This document shows positions 29,532-39,606 of a stretch of 52,236 bases of DNA, piece by piece. Under the pieces are notes generated by a model. That model did not search any database. It worked only from the letters and a program-made list of their open reading frames with translations, and was not told the origin of the DNA. Within the stretch, counting starts at the first letter, position 1. Each line of letters opens with the position of its first letter. A program made the position numbers and the translations under genes. Source of the DNA: Mycobacterium sp. PO1 (GTDB lineage Bacteria > Actinomycetota > Actinomycetes > Mycobacteriales > Mycobacteriaceae); the NCBI RefSeq assembly GCF_017312405.1, contig NZ_BLTG01000006.1, positions 1 through 52,236 of the forward strand, in the 5' to 3' direction.

Positions 29532-32392
29532 TGAACGCTGCAGGCAACCGCAGCGAAGAGCTGCGCCGGCCGAGGTTCCTCGCGCGGTGGATCCGGCGGC
29601 TGGCCGTGCCCATCATCCTCGGTTGGACGCTGCTGCTCGTGGCGCTGAACGTGCTGGTGCCCCAGCTGGAGGTCGTCGCCGCGAAGAACTCGGTCTCGAT
29701 GAGCCCGAGCAATGCGCCGTCGATGCAGGCCATGTCCGACATGGGCCGGCTGTTCGAGGAGTCCGAGTCGGATTCGGTCGCGTTGATCGTGCTGGAGAGC
29801 GAGAACGAGCAGCCCCTCGGTGACGACGCCCACGGCTACTACGACCAGCTGATCGACAAGCTGGAGGCGGCACCCGAGCATGTCCGCAACATTCAGGACA
29901 CCTGGGGTGACCCGCTGACCGAGGCCGCGGCGCAGAGCTCCGACGGCCGCGCGGCGTACGCGACGCTGAACCTCGCCGGCAACATGGGCGAGGCCGAGTC
30001 CAACGAGGCCGTTGCGGCCGTGCGGGACATCGTCGCCAATTCACCGCCCCCGCCCGGCGTGCGGGTGCACGTCACCGGGCCCGCGCCGATGACCGCCGAC
30101 GTCAACATCGCCGGCGAGAGCAGCATGGCGCTGGTGCTGCTGGTCACCTTCTGCGTGATCATCGTGCTGCTGCTGTTCTTCTACCGCTCCATCGCCACCG
30201 TCCTGCTCCTGCTCGTGGTGGTCCTCGTCCAGCTCGGTCTGGCACGAAGCGTCGTCGCGGCAATGGCGCACTACGAGCTCATCGGGCTGTCGACGTACGC
30301 GACGAATCTGCTGATCTCGCTGGCCGTGGCAGCGGGCACCGACTACGCGATCTTCCTGGTCGGGCGCTACCAGGAAGCCCGAACCGCCGGCGCCACCCAC
30401 GAAGAGGCGTACTACGAGATGTTCCACGGCACGGCACCCGTCGTGCTGGGTTCGGGTCTGACCATCGCCGGCGCGATGTTCTGCCTGTCGTTCACGCGCA
30501 TGCCCTACTTCCAGAGCATGGGTGTGCCGTGCGGGGTGGGCACGCTGGCCGGTATGGCCGTCGCGCTCACCCTCGGCCCGGCGATCGTGACCGTGGGCAG
30601 CCGGTTCAATCTGCTCGAACCCAAGCGCGCCATGCGGATCCGCGCCTGGCGTCGCGTCGGCACGATGGTGGTCCGCTGGCCCGGACCCATCCTCGTCGCG
30701 TCGCTGGCGCTGTCGTTCATCGGGTTGGCTGCGCTGCCCGGCTATCAGACCAGCTACGACGACACCCGCTACGTCCCGGACTCGATTCCGGCGAACGCCG
30801 GACTGCAGGCCGCCACCGAGCACTTCTCGCTGTCCCGGATGAGCCCGGAGGTCCTGCTCGTCGAGGCGGACCACGACCTGCGTAACCCCACAGATTTCCT
30901 GGTGTTGGACCGTCTCGCGAAACGCGTGTTCGGTGTCGAGGGGGTCGCGCGGGTTCAGGCGCCGACCCGCCCGGACGGCGCCCCAATCGAGAACACCTCG
31001 ATCCCGTTCCTGATCAGCATGCAGGGCGTCGGCCAGCAGCAGAACATGAAGCTGATGCAGGACCGCATGGAGGACATGCGCAGCCAGGCCGACGAGCTGG
31101 CCCGGACGATCGGGACGATGCGCACCATGTACGGCCTGATGACGCAGTTGTCGAACGTCACCACGGTGATGATCGACGACTTCAACGACATGCAGCAGAC
31201 GGTGCATCAGATCCGCGACATGATCGCCAACTTCGACGACCAGTTCCGCCCCATCCGGAATTACTTCTACTGGGAACCGCACTGCTACAACATCCCGATG
31301 TGCTGGACTTTCCGGTCGCTGTTCGACTCGATGGACGGCATCAGCACCATGACCGACTCGTTCGACAAGGCGCTGGTGAACATGGAGACCATGCGGTCAC
31401 TGCTGCCGCAGATGCTGGCCACGTTCCCGCCGATGATCGAAACCATGGAGAGCATGCGGCACATGATGCTCACGACCTACGCCACCATGGGCGGATTCTA
31501 CGACCAGATGGACGAGATGAGCCAGAACTCCACGGCGATGGCGAAGTCGTTCGACGCGGCCAACAACGACGACTCGTTCTATCTGCCACCGGAGGTGTTC
31601 GAGAACAAGGACTTCCAGCAGGCGATGGAGAGCTTCTTCTCACCCGACGGCAAAACCGTGCGGCTGTTGGTCTCCCACCGCGGCGACCCGACCTCACCCG
31701 AGGCGCTCGCGCGGGTCGAACCGATCAAGATCGCCGCGATCGAGGCGCTCAAGGGCACGCCGCTGGAGGACGCGAAGATCCAGCTCGGCGGCACCGCGGC
31801 GACGTTCAAGGACATGTCCGACGGGTCCCGCTACGACATGATGATCGCGATCCTCGCCGCGCTGACCCTGGTCCTCATGGTCATGCTGCTGCTGACCCGC
31901 AGCCTGGTCGCCTCGCTGGTCATCGTCGGCACCGTGATCCTGTCGCTGGGGGCGTCGTTCGGCGTCTCGGTGTTGATCTGGCAGCACATCATCGGCATCG
32001 AACTGCACTGGATGGTGCTGGTGATGTCCATCATCGCGCTCATCGCCGTCGGATCCGACTACAACCTGCTGCTGGTGTCGCGGTTCAAGGAGGAGATCGG
32101 CGCCGGGATCAAGACCGGCATCATCCGCTCGATCGGGGGCACCGGCAGCGTGGTCACGCTGGCGGGCGTGGTGTTCGCCCTCACGATGGCCTCCATGGTC
32201 GTCAGCGACCTGCGGGTGATCGCGCAGGTCGGCACCACGATCGGGCTCGGATTGCTGTTCGACACCTTCGTGGTGCGGGCGTTCATGATGCCGGCGATCG
32301 CGACGCTGCTGGGCCGCTGGTTCTGGTGGCCACAGGTGGTGCGCAACCGGCCGCTTCGCACGCCCGCGGGCTCGACGGCAGGGCGCCGGTAA
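29531..32392 (+). CDS. RND transporter of the MmpL4/MmpL5 type
   Basis: A 953-residue inner-membrane RND exporter with 11-12 predicted membrane spans in two halves. The proton-relay Asp-Tyr pairs are present in both: GTDYAIFLVGRYQEA and GSDYNLLLVSRFKEE. The second periplasmic loop carries a long coiled-coil hairpin, unusually rich in Met (for example MQDRMEDMRSQADEL), with a Cys pair CYNIPMC at its tip, as in MmpL4/5. Those paralogs export mycobactin and carboxymycobactin with MmpS4/5. ATG at 29531 shares a base with the mmpS stop. With the iron box in front of mmpS, siderophore export is the best guess. Confidence 0.93.
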   Translation: MNAAGNRSEELRRPRFLARWIRRLAVPIILGWTLLLVALNVLVPQLEVVAAKNSVSMSPSNAPSMQAMSDMGRLFEESESDSVALIVLESENEQPLGDDAHGYYDQLIDKLEAAPEHVRNIQDTWGDPLTEAAAQSSDGRAAYATLNLAGNMGEAESNEAVAAVRDIVANSPPPPGVRVHVTGPAPMTADVNIAGESSMALVLLVTFCVIIVLLLFFYRSIATVLLLLVVVLVQLGLARSVVAAMAHYELIGLSTYATNLLISLAVAAGTDYAIFLVGRYQEARTAGATHEEAYYEMFHGTAPVVLGSGLTIAGAMFCLSFTRMPYFQSMGVPCGVGTLAGMAVALTLGPAIVTVGSRFNLLEPKRAMRIRAWRRVGTMVVRWPGPILVASLALSFIGLAALPGYQTSYDDTRYVPDSIPANAGLQAATEHFSLSRMSPEVLLVEADHDLRNPTDFLVLDRLAKRVFGVEGVARVQAPTRPDGAPIENTSIPFLISMQGVGQQQNMKLMQDRMEDMRSQADELARTIGTMRTMYGLMTQLSNVTTVMIDDFNDMQQTVHQIRDMIANFDDQFRPIRNYFYWEPHCYNIPMCWTFRSLFDSMDGISTMTDSFDKALVNMETMRSLLPQMLATFPPMIETMESMRHMMLTTYATMGGFYDQMDEMSQNSTAMAKSFDAANNDDSFYLPPEVFENKDFQQAMESFFSPDGKTVRLLVSHRGDPTSPEALARVEPIKIAAIEALKGTPLEDAKIQLGGTAATFKDMSDGSRYDMMIAILAALTLVLMVMLLLTRSLVASLVIVGTVILSLGASFGVSVLIWQHIIGIELHWMVLVMSIIALIAVGSDYNLLLVSRFKEEIGAGIKTGIIRSIGGTGSVVTLAGVVFALTMASMVVSDLRVIAQVGTTIGLGLLFDTFVVRAFMMPAIATLLGRWFWWPQVVRNRPLRTPAGSTAGRR

Positions 32393-32398
32393 TACGCA

Positions 32399-32428
32399 TT
32401 GGGTGGTGACGGGGCACGGCGCTAAACT
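32399..32428 (+). promoter_or_regulatory. Predicted sigma-A promoter of phoH operon
   Basis: TTGGGT (32399-32404) and TAAACT (32423-32428), 18 bp apart, lie 46 bp before the phoH GTG and just after the mmpL stop. They fit a housekeeping promoter for phoH-ybeY-corC-era. Confidence 0.5.
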
Positions 32429-32473
32429 GGGCTGACCCGACCCAGAACCCAGGAAGCAGGCAGAAAACTCCAC

Positions 32474-34582
32474 GTGACGCCCCGCGAGACGAACGCCGCC
32501 TCGGAGTCAGTCCGGAGCAGCATGACAGTTCCGCCCGATCTGGTCATGGGCCTGCTGGGGTCCTCCGACGAAAACCTGCGTGCTCTCGAGCGGCTGCTGG
32601 CCGCCGACATCCATGTCCGCGGCAACGCCGTCTCGCTGGCCGGTGAGCCCGCCGACGTCGCGCTGGCCGAGCGGGTGATCTCCGAACTCGTCGAGGTCGT
32701 CGGCAGCGGGCAGCGGCTGACGCCCGACGCCGTCGCGCACAGCGTCGCGATGCTGACCGGCGCCGCCGAAGCCTCCCCGGCCGAAGTGCTGACCCTGGAC
32801 ATCTTGTCGCGCCGCGGCAAGACCATCCGGCCCAAGACGCTGAACCAGAAGCACTACGTCGATGCGATCGACGCCCACACCATCGTGTTCGGCATCGGCC
32901 CCGCCGGCACCGGCAAGACGTATCTCGCGATGGCCAAGGCTGTCAGCGCGTTGCAGACCAAACAGGTCAGCCGGATCATCCTGACCCGGCCCGCGGTCGA
33001 AGCCGGTGAACGTCTGGGCTTTCTGCCCGGCACACTGAGCGAGAAGATCGACCCGTACCTGCGGCCGCTCTACGACGCCCTGCACGACATGATGGATCCC
33101 GAGCTGATCCCGAAGCTGATGAGTGCCGGGGTGATCGAGGTGGCACCGCTTGGGTACATGCGTGGCCGAGCGCAGCCATTGTCCACTCGCGTGTTGACAC
33201 CCAGGGGCTTCAGGGCGATCGGGGACCTGAAGGTAGGGGATGCAGTCATCGGCTCCGACGGCCGACCAACCGAGGTTTTGGGCATCTACCTGCAAGGATT
33301 CAAAGAAATTTATCGGGTGCATACCCAGGACGGCGCCTCGACACTTGCTTCGGGCGACCACCTTTGGGCAGTGCAGACCAGGGACGGAAAGCGTCGCGGT
33401 AAGCCGATGCGAGTGCTGGAGACGAAGGAGATGATCGGCAACCTCAGGGCGGCGCATTATCACCGCTACGAGCTGCCGCTGTTGAGTGCTCCAGTCGCCT
33501 TCGAGCCCGAACCAGTGCCGATCGATCCCTACGCATTGGGGTTGTTGTTGGGCGACGGGTGCCTATCGCTGAGCACCTCGCCCAGCTTTGCGACTACCGA
33601 TCCTGAACTCGCGGAGGCGCTGCAGCGGCTCGTACCCGGCATCATCGTGCGGCGGAAGTCAGAAATCGACTACGTTCTGGTCGGTCGCGGTGGACGAGGC
33701 GGGCGATCCAAGAATCCGCTGACGGAAGGTCTACGTCGGCTGTCGTTGGCAGGGACGAAGTCGGATGACAAGTTCGTGCCGTTCGAGTATCTCGCCAATG
33801 CGCCAGAGGTGCGGCTTGCCGTTCTGCAAGGGCTGTTGGACAGCGACGGCGGGCCGGTGACGCAGGAAAACCGCACCTGCCGCATCCAGTTCGGAACGGC
33901 GTCCCTCCAGCTTGCCGAGGATGTGACATTCCTGGTTCGCTCGCTGGGGGGCGTGGTCTACCGCCGCACGCGAAAGGCACTGGGACGTAAGCCCGGGCTG
34001 GCCCGCGGGCGCGAGGTGCACCACATCGCGGATGCACACATGCTCGACATTCGCCTCCCCGAAGGCGTTGTTCCGTTCCGCCTGCCGCGCAAGCTTGCCA
34101 AGTACGATGCCACCGGTGGTGGCAGACCGATGCGCTTCATCGATCGGATCGAGCCGGTTGGCACAGAGGAAGCCGTCTGCATCCGCGTCGCGGCAGCAGA
34201 TTCGCTGTATGTCACCGAAGATTTCTTGCTGACCCACAACACCCTGAACGATGCGTTCATCATCCTCGACGAAGCGCAGAACACCACCGCCGAGCAGATG
34301 AAGATGTTCCTGACCCGGCTCGGTTTCGGCTCGAAAATCGTTGTGACAGGCGATATCACGCAGGTCGACCTGCCCGGTGGGGCAGCGTCGGGATTGCGTG
34401 CGGCGATGCGCATCCTCGACGGCATCGACGATATCCACTTCGCCGAGCTCACCAGCGCCGACGTGGTCCGGCACCGACTGGTCTCGGAGATCGTCGACGC
34501 CTACGCGCGCTCCGAGGAACCGACCCTGATGAACCGGGCCCAACGCCGGGCGTCGGGCCCGACCGGTCGGCCGAGGCGGTAG
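32474..34582 (+). CDS. phoH: PhoH-like ATPase, interrupted by an intein
   Basis: A 702-residue precursor. After intein removal the extein is 345 residues, the usual PhoH1 size. PhoH is a cytoplasmic P-loop ATPase linked to RNA metabolism. Walker A is GPAGTGKT in the N-extein; the C-extein holds Walker [12 protein letters not shown], and the conserved GYMRGR/TLNDAF junction is split by the intein between Arg232 and Thr590. Without splicing the ATPase site would be broken, so splicing could control activity. GTG start agrees with the M. tuberculosis N-terminus; no strong ribosome site is near it. It is followed after 8 bp by ybeY, a partner gene in many bacteria. Confidence 0.95.
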   Translation: MTPRETNAASESVRSSMTVPPDLVMGLLGSSDENLRALERLLAADIHVRGNAVSLAGEPADVALAERVISELVEVVGSGQRLTPDAVAHSVAMLTGAAEASPAEVLTLDILSRRGKTIRPKTLNQKHYVDAIDAHTIVFGIGPAGTGKTYLAMAKAVSALQTKQVSRIILTRPAVEAGERLGFLPGTLSEKIDPYLRPLYDALHDMMDPELIPKLMSAGVIEVAPLGYMRGRAQPLSTRVLTPRGFRAIGDLKVGDAVIGSDGRPTEVLGIYLQGFKEIYRVHTQDGASTLASGDHLWAVQTRDGKRRGKPMRVLETKEMIGNLRAAHYHRYELPLLSAPVAFEPEPVPIDPYALGLLLGDGCLSLSTSPSFATTDPELAEALQRLVPGIIVRRKSEIDYVLVGRGGRGGRSKNPLTEGLRRLSLAGTKSDDKFVPFEYLANAPEVRLAVLQGLLDSDGGPVTQENRTCRIQFGTASLQLAEDVTFLVRSLGGVVYRRTRKALGRKPGLARGREVHHIADAHMLDIRLPEGVVPFRLPRKLAKYDATGGGRPMRFIDRIEPVGTEEAVCIRVAAADSLYVTEDFLLTHNTLNDAFIILDEAQNTTAEQMKMFLTRLGFGSKIVVTGDITQVDLPGGAASGLRAAMRILDGIDDIHFAELTSADVVRHRLVSEIVDAYARSEEPTLMNRAQRRASGPTGRPRR
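33170..34240 (+). mobile_element. PhoH intein, class 3, with LAGLIDADG endonuclease
   Basis: A 357-residue intein (precursor residues 233-589), ending in HN before +1 Thr. Its first residue is Ala, not Cys/Ser. It has the three class 3 marks: Trp66 two residues after the block B His (GDHLW), Cys337 in block F (AVCIRV) and Thr355 before His356-Asn357. In class 3 inteins the block F Cys attacks first and forms the branched intermediate. A DOD homing endonuclease sits in the middle with LGLLLGDGC (Asp129) and [10 protein letters not shown] (Asp226), both acidic residues kept, so it looks intact. The DNA is less GC-rich than the flanking phoH exteins. M. tuberculosis phoH1 lacks it. Confidence 0.93.
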
Positions 34583-34590
34583 CGCGCACG

Positions 34591-35145
34591 ATGAGCATTG
34601 AGGTGTCCAACGAATCGGGCATCGACGTTTCCGAAGAGGAACTGATCAGCGTCGCCCGATTCGTGATCCGCAAGATGGACGTCAACCCTGCCGCGGAGCT
34701 GTCGATGGTGCTGCTCGACAGCGCGGCGATGGCCGACCTGCACATGCGCTGGATGGACCTGCCCGGCCCGACCGACGTGATGAGCTTTCCGATGGACGAA
34801 CTCGAGCCCGGTGGACGTCCCGACGCGCCGGAACCCGGGCCGGCCATGCTCGGCGACATCGTGCTTTGCCCGGAGTTCGCCGGCAAGCAGGCCGCCGACC
34901 AGGGACATTCGCTGGGCCAGGAACTGGCCCTGCTCACCGTGCACGGAGTGCTGCATCTGCTCGGGTACGACCACGCCGAACCGGACGAGGAAAAAGAGAT
35001 GTTCGCGCTGCAGCGTGAGCTGCTCGAGGAATGGGTGGCCGAACAGGTGCAGGCCTATCACCTGGACCGCCAGACCGAGAAGGACCGCAGGCTGCTCGAC
35101 AAGTCCCGCTATTTCGATGACATCGTCGAACGCGACCAGCTGTGA
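34591..35145 (+). CDS. ybeY: Endoribonuclease YbeY
   Basis: A 184-residue zinc metalloprotein of the UPF0054/YbeY family, needed for rRNA maturation and 70S quality control. The zinc motif [11 protein letters not shown], with its three His, is intact. The N-terminal half has [25 protein letters not shown] family sequence. ATG at 34591 lies 8 bp after the phoH stop; its TGA overlaps the next gene start as GTGA. A charged C-terminal extension (about 25 residues) is normal for mycobacteria. Confidence 0.95.
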   Translation: MSIEVSNESGIDVSEEELISVARFVIRKMDVNPAAELSMVLLDSAAMADLHMRWMDLPGPTDVMSFPMDELEPGGRPDAPEPGPAMLGDIVLCPEFAGKQAADQGHSLGQELALLTVHGVLHLLGYDHAEPDEEKEMFALQRELLEEWVAEQVQAYHLDRQTEKDRRLLDKSRYFDDIVERDQL

Positions 35146-36443
35146 GCGGCCTGGGACAACTCATCGGCGCCATCGTGCTGGTCGCCTTCGGCGGACTGTT
35201 CGCCGCCACCGACGCGGCGCTGAGCACGGTGTCGATGGCGCGCGTCGAAGAGCTGGTGCGCGACGAGCGACCGGGCGCGGTGCGGCTGATGCGGGTGATG
35301 GGCGAACGACCCCGGTTCATCAACCTCATCGTGCTGTTGCGCATCGCCTGCGAAGTCAGTGCCACGGTGCTGCTCGCCGCCTACCTCGACGGCCACCTCG
35401 GGGTGACCTGGGGCCTGGTCGCCGCCGCGGCGATCATGGTGGTGGTCAGCTTCGTCGTCATCGGCGTCGGCCCCCGCACCGTCGGCAGGCAGAACGCCTA
35501 CACCATCGCGTTGGTGACGGCGCTTCCCCTGCAGGCTTTCTCGGTGCTGCTGCTGCCGCTGAGTCGCCTGCTGGTGTTGATCGGCAACGCCGTCACTCCC
35601 GGACGCGGTTTCCGCAACGGCCCGTTCGCCTCGGAGATCGAACTGCGTGAGGTCGTCGACCTGGCCCAGCAGCGCGGCGTGGTCGCCGACGACGAACGCC
35701 GGATGATCCAGTCGGTCTTCGAACTCGGCGACACCCCGGCGCGTGAGGTCATGGTGCCCCGCACCGAGATGGTGTGGATCGAAAGTGACAAGACCGCCGG
35801 TCAAGCCACCTCCCTGGCGGTCCGCAGCGGGCACTCCCGCATCCCGGTGATCGGGGATAACGTCGACGACATCGTCGGCGTCGTCTATCTCAAGGACCTT
35901 GTGCAGCGGACGTACTACTCGACCCGCGGTGGCCGCGACACCTCGGTGGCCGAGGTCATGCGCGCACCGGTCTTCGTGCCCGACTCCAAGCCACTCGACG
36001 AACTGCTGCGCGAGATGCAGCGCGACCGAAACCACATGGCGCTGCTGGTCGACGAATACGGCGCGATCGCCGGGCTCGTGACCATCGAAGACGTGCTCGA
36101 GGAGATCGTCGGGGAGATCGCCGACGAGTACGACACCGACGAGGTCGCTCCCATCGAGGAGCTCGGCGACAACCAGTACCGGGTGTCGTCGCGGCTGTCC
36201 ATCGAGGACCTCGGTGAGCTCTACGACGTCGACTTCGACGACGACCTCGACGTCGACACCGTCGGCGGCCTGCTGGCGCTCGAGCTGGGCCGGGTGCCCC
36301 TGCCCGGTGCGGAGGTGAACTGGGACGGGTTGCTCCTGCGCGCCGAAGGCGGCCCGGACCCGCGCGGCCGGGTCCGCATCGGCACGGTGCTGGTCAGCAG
36401 GGTCGAGCCCGAACCCGAGGACGACGAACAGGACAGCGAATGA
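35142..36443 (+). CDS. CNNM/CBS/CorC-type membrane protein (HlyC/CorC family)
   Basis: A 433-residue membrane protein with an N-terminal CNNM (DUF21) region of four hydrophobic segments (about 1-145), then two CBS domains (about 200-320; [11 protein letters not shown] and [10 protein letters not shown]), and a C-terminal CorC/HlyC domain ([14 protein letters not shown] onward). Relatives are magnesium/cobalt efflux proteins; the older name hemolysin is misleading. It is the Rv2366c equivalent. GTG start overlaps the ybeY stop, and the end overlaps the next gene (ATGA), so all are coupled in one operon. Confidence 0.93.
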   Translation: MSGLGQLIGAIVLVAFGGLFAATDAALSTVSMARVEELVRDERPGAVRLMRVMGERPRFINLIVLLRIACEVSATVLLAAYLDGHLGVTWGLVAAAAIMVVVSFVVIGVGPRTVGRQNAYTIALVTALPLQAFSVLLLPLSRLLVLIGNAVTPGRGFRNGPFASEIELREVVDLAQQRGVVADDERRMIQSVFELGDTPAREVMVPRTEMVWIESDKTAGQATSLAVRSGHSRIPVIGDNVDDIVGVVYLKDLVQRTYYSTRGGRDTSVAEVMRAPVFVPDSKPLDELLREMQRDRNHMALLVDEYGAIAGLVTIEDVLEEIVGEIADEYDTDEVAPIEELGDNQYRVSSRLSIEDLGELYDVDFDDDLDVDTVGGLLALELGRVPLPGAEVNWDGLLLRAEGGPDPRGRVRIGTVLVSRVEPEPEDDEQDSE

Positions 36444-36757
36444 GTGAGCTCGACGCCGAGGACGCCAAGCTGGTGGTGCTCGCCCGTGGCGCGATGGCCC
36501 GGGCGGAGGCGACCAGCGGGGCCGCGGTGCGCGACCTCGACGGCCGCACGTATGCGGGAGCGCCTGTCGGGCTGGCGGCGCTGCCGCTGACCGCACTGCA
36601 GGCCGCGCTCGCCGCGGCGGTGTCCAGCGGCGCGACCGGCCTGGAGGCCGCCGTGCTCGTCGGAGGTGGGGCCGACGATCCCGGTGTGGCCGCGGTGCGG
36701 GAGATGGCCCCTGCGGCTGCGGTGATCGTCACCGACCGGGCGGGCCAGCCGCTGTGA
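36440..36757 (+). CDS. Cytidine deaminase-like conserved protein (Rv2365c-like)
   Basis: A 105-residue protein between the CorC-like gene and era, as Rv2365c in M. tuberculosis. The pattern [28 protein letters not shown], split over two lines of a sheet-helix fold, resembles the N-terminal half of cytidine deaminases. The zinc-binding His/Cys motifs (HAE, PCxxC) are absent, since the protein holds no Cys or His, so it cannot be a catalytic deaminase. ATG overlaps the previous stop (ATGA). Role unknown; perhaps a nucleoside-binding relic. Confidence 0.82.
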   Translation: MSELDAEDAKLVVLARGAMARAEATSGAAVRDLDGRTYAGAPVGLAALPLTALQAALAAAVSSGATGLEAAVLVGGGADDPGVAAVREMAPAAAVIVTDRAGQPL

Positions 36758-36830
36758 CGATCACGAGTGTGCATCCGGTGCGAGAAATCGGCGCCGGCAG
36801 CATCGACGTTTCACACTCGGCGGGCCGGCG

Positions 36831-37739
36831 ATGAGCGAATTCCGTTCCGGCTTCGTCTGTTTCGTCGGCAGGCCGAACACCGGCAAGTCCACCCTGACCA
36901 ATGCCCTGGTCGGCAGCAAGGTCGCGATCACCTCCAACCGCCCGCAGACCACCCGCCACACCATCCGCGGCATCGTGCACCGCGACGATTTCCAGATCGT
37001 GCTGGTCGACACACCGGGTCTGCACCGGCCCCGGACACTGCTCGGTCAGCGGCTCAACGACCTGGTCAAGGACACCTATTCCGAGGTGGACGTGATCGGA
37101 CTGTGCATCCCCGCCGACGAGAAGATCGGCCCCGGAGACCGATGGATCTACGAACAGATCCGGGCGGTGGCGCCGAGAACGACGGTGATCGCGATCGTCA
37201 CCAAGATCGACAAGGTGTCCAAGGACAGGGTCGCCGAACAGTTGATGGCTGTGGCCGACCTGGTCGGGCCCGACAGCGAGATCGTGCCGGTGTCGGCGAC
37301 CTCGGGTGCTCAGCTCGACGTGCTCGTCGACGTCCTGGTGGCGCAGCTTCCGCCCGGCCCGGCGTTCTACCCCGACGGTGAGCTGACCGACGAGCCCGAA
37401 GAAGTACTGATGGCCGAGCTGATCCGCGAGGCCGCACTCGAGGGTGTGCGCGACGAGCTACCACATTCGCTGGCCGTGGTCATCGACGAGGTCGAGCAGC
37501 GGCCCGGACGCCCGGAGGACGACCCGTTGATCGACGTGTACGCCATCCTCTACGTCGAGCGGGAGTCGCAGAAGGGCATCGTGATCGGCAAAGGCGGGGC
37601 GAGGTTACGCGAGGTCGGCACCGCCGCGCGCACCCAGATCGAGAAACTGTTGGGCACCAAGGTGTTCCTCGACCTGCGGGTCAAGATCGCCAAGAACTGG
37701 CAGCGCGACCCGAAACAGTTGGGCCGCCTCGGGTTCTAA
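36831..37739 (+). CDS. era: GTPase Era
   Basis: A 302-residue GTPase that binds the 3' end of 16S rRNA and helps 30S assembly. G1 is GRPNTGKST, G2 is PQTTRH, G3 is DTPG, G4 is TKID; the C-terminal KH domain has GIVIGKGGARLREVG. Length and both ends agree with M. tuberculosis Era. ATG at 36831 follows a 73-bp gap with no strong ribosome site. Last gene of the phoH-ybeY-era group. Confidence 0.97.
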   Translation: MSEFRSGFVCFVGRPNTGKSTLTNALVGSKVAITSNRPQTTRHTIRGIVHRDDFQIVLVDTPGLHRPRTLLGQRLNDLVKDTYSEVDVIGLCIPADEKIGPGDRWIYEQIRAVAPRTTVIAIVTKIDKVSKDRVAEQLMAVADLVGPDSEIVPVSATSGAQLDVLVDVLVAQLPPGPAFYPDGELTDEPEEVLMAELIREAALEGVRDELPHSLAVVIDEVEQRPGRPEDDPLIDVYAILYVERESQKGIVIGKGGARLREVGTAARTQIEKLLGTKVFLDLRVKIAKNWQRDPKQLGRLGF

Positions 37740-37895
37740 CCGGTACGCAGTAGCGCCGCGCGGAGGGTGCCGGCAATTGCAGTAGTCGCCTACTGAGTAC
37801 CGCGGCGGCGGTCGGGGGAAGCATTCGACGTGCGGATCTGCCACGCCGGCTGCGGTGGGCATCGTTCCGTCGGACACGTCGAAGGAGGGCGCATC

Positions 37896-39593
37896 ATGGC
37901 TACCGCAGAACACGTCAGTCGGCGAAAAGGTCGCAAGGCCCGGCGGGCGGGCGCGTCGGTCGGCGCTGCCCTTCTCGCGGCGGCCACCGTTGTGCCGACA
38001 GCAGTTCAACCAGTGTCGCCCGAGGTCAAGTTGGCCGCTGACTCCACCGCGCTGCTGGTGTGCGGAGTCACCTGCCCGAAACTGCACGACGCCGGTGTCG
38101 CGGCCGTCATGGACAGTTTTGTCACCCCGACCCACCCGGGCCGCACTTTCACGCCCATCGCTGTCGCTGCGCGGGGAGAAGCCTGGCCACTCACCGGAAT
38201 CTTTCGCGTACTCGGTCTCCTGCTGGGGGATCCGAGCCTCTTCGGGCCTGGGGGGCCGGCGTGGCCCGACGAACCGTTGTGGAAGCTGTCGGGGCTCTTC
38301 GACCTCACCGGTGACCAGTCGATCGAGGCCGGCGCGGACGCGATCGAAGCGGCAATGGCGCCGCATGTCGACGGCAGCGTGGTGGTTTACGGCCTTTCTC
38401 AGGGCGCGGCTTCGGCCAACGTCGTCAAAGGGCGCTTGAGTAAGAAGTATCCGGAGGGCACCGCCGCCCCTGACATCGACTTCATTGTGCACGGAGACGT
38501 CAACACCCCCAACGGGGGCCTCCATGCGCGCTTCCCAGGCCTCTACATCCCGATCATCGATTGGACATTCAACGGTCCCGCTCCGACGGACACGCCGTTC
38601 GACACCGTCGTGATCGCTTCGCAGTACGACGGTTTCGCAGACTTTCCTCTATATCCCGTAAATCTGCTCGCCACCCTGAACGCGATCATGGGCATCCTCT
38701 ACGTGCACACGTGGCCGTTCGAAGTCGCTCTTCCCGAAGACCCCACCTCGTCGCCGGCATTCCAAGGCACCTTTGGCGATTCGAGCTATTACTTCTTCGA
38801 GACGCAGAACTTGCCGCTGTTCTCCCCGCTGCGGATGCTGGGCGTGCCGGAGGCCTTGATCGATGTCGTCGAGCCGTTCGTCAGAGTGCTCGTAGAGCTC
38901 GGATATGACCGCAGTATCCCGCTGTGGGAGCCCACGCCGGCTCGGCTGTTCCCGAGAGTCGATCTGGCGACGCTCCTGGCCGACCTGGGCGAAGCAATCG
39001 CTGAGGGCATCGACAATGCTCTGGCGTTGGTGGGGTTGCCGCCCCTGCCGAAGTCGTCGGCGCCGGTGGGCGATGCAGACCCGCCTGTCGCAATCACCAC
39101 GGCAGTCGTCGATAGCACTGGGCTGCCCCTTGCCGCCACGGATTCGGTATCTTCAGGAGTGGAACAGGATGCAACGCAGACTGCCGAGTCGTCGTTCCCG
39201 GCGCTGTCTTCGGAGGGCTTGCCAGAAGGTGAGGAGCCGGGCACGGAGCCCACGGAGGGCGCCGTCGAGACCCAACTCGTCGAGCAGGTCGCCTCGGATG
39301 TGACGGAGGCACCGGCCATCGACAGCACCGACACGGATCCGACGGCGTATGAGGGGTCGTCGTCGGCAGCGTGGCCTGCCGAGGGGGAGTCGGCTGAAAG
39401 TGGTACTGCCGCGGACAACTCATTCAGCGATGATGCGCCATTGTCGGAGGGGGATGCGCCAAGTAGCGGCGCGGCCCTGTCCGAGGCCGGGTCGTCCGCT
39501 GCCGGTTCGTCCGAGGAAGGTTCATCCGACGACGAGTCGTCGCGCGGCGGGACCAACTCCGATGTTGGCGACGTCTCCGGTGACCCGGACTAG
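37896..39593 (+). CDS. Secreted PE-PPE-domain serine hydrolase with acidic tail
   Basis: A 565-residue protein. A basic, Ala-rich N-terminus (RRKGRKARRAG then VGAALLAAATVVPTAVQ) looks like a signal peptide. Residues about 45-330 match the PE-PPE domain, an alpha/beta hydrolase fold with Ser in YGLSQGAASANVV. No PE or PPE segment is present. The last 160 residues are low-complexity, rich in Ser, Glu, Asp and Thr. The ATG at 37896 has an excellent GAAGGAGG ribosome site (37881-37888, 7 nt spacing), so an upstream in-frame start at 37830 is rejected. It converges on the cyclase-like gene 13 bp away. The gene is absent here in M. tuberculosis. Substrate unknown; relatives are esterases or acyltransferases of cell-envelope lipids. 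Confidence 0.87.
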   Translation: MATAEHVSRRKGRKARRAGASVGAALLAAATVVPTAVQPVSPEVKLAADSTALLVCGVTCPKLHDAGVAAVMDSFVTPTHPGRTFTPIAVAARGEAWPLTGIFRVLGLLLGDPSLFGPGGPAWPDEPLWKLSGLFDLTGDQSIEAGADAIEAAMAPHVDGSVVVYGLSQGAASANVVKGRLSKKYPEGTAAPDIDFIVHGDVNTPNGGLHARFPGLYIPIIDWTFNGPAPTDTPFDTVVIASQYDGFADFPLYPVNLLATLNAIMGILYVHTWPFEVALPEDPTSSPAFQGTFGDSSYYFFETQNLPLFSPLRMLGVPEALIDVVEPFVRVLVELGYDRSIPLWEPTPARLFPRVDLATLLADLGEAIAEGIDNALALVGLPPLPKSSAPVGDADPPVAITTAVVDSTGLPLAATDSVSSGVEQDATQTAESSFPALSSEGLPEGEEPGTEPTEGAVETQLVEQVASDVTEAPAIDSTDTDPTAYEGSSSAAWPAEGESAESGTAADNSFSDDAPLSEGDAPSSGAALSEAGSSAAGSSEEGSSDDESSRGGTNSDVGDVSGDPD

Positions 39594-39606
39594 TCCGGGA
39601 CTTGGG

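Noticed and set aside
37830..37895. An upstream in-frame start of the PE-PPE protein.
   Set aside because: The ATG at 37896 has a near-perfect ribosome site and starts a proper signal peptide; the extra 22 residues hold Cys/His and no ribosome site.
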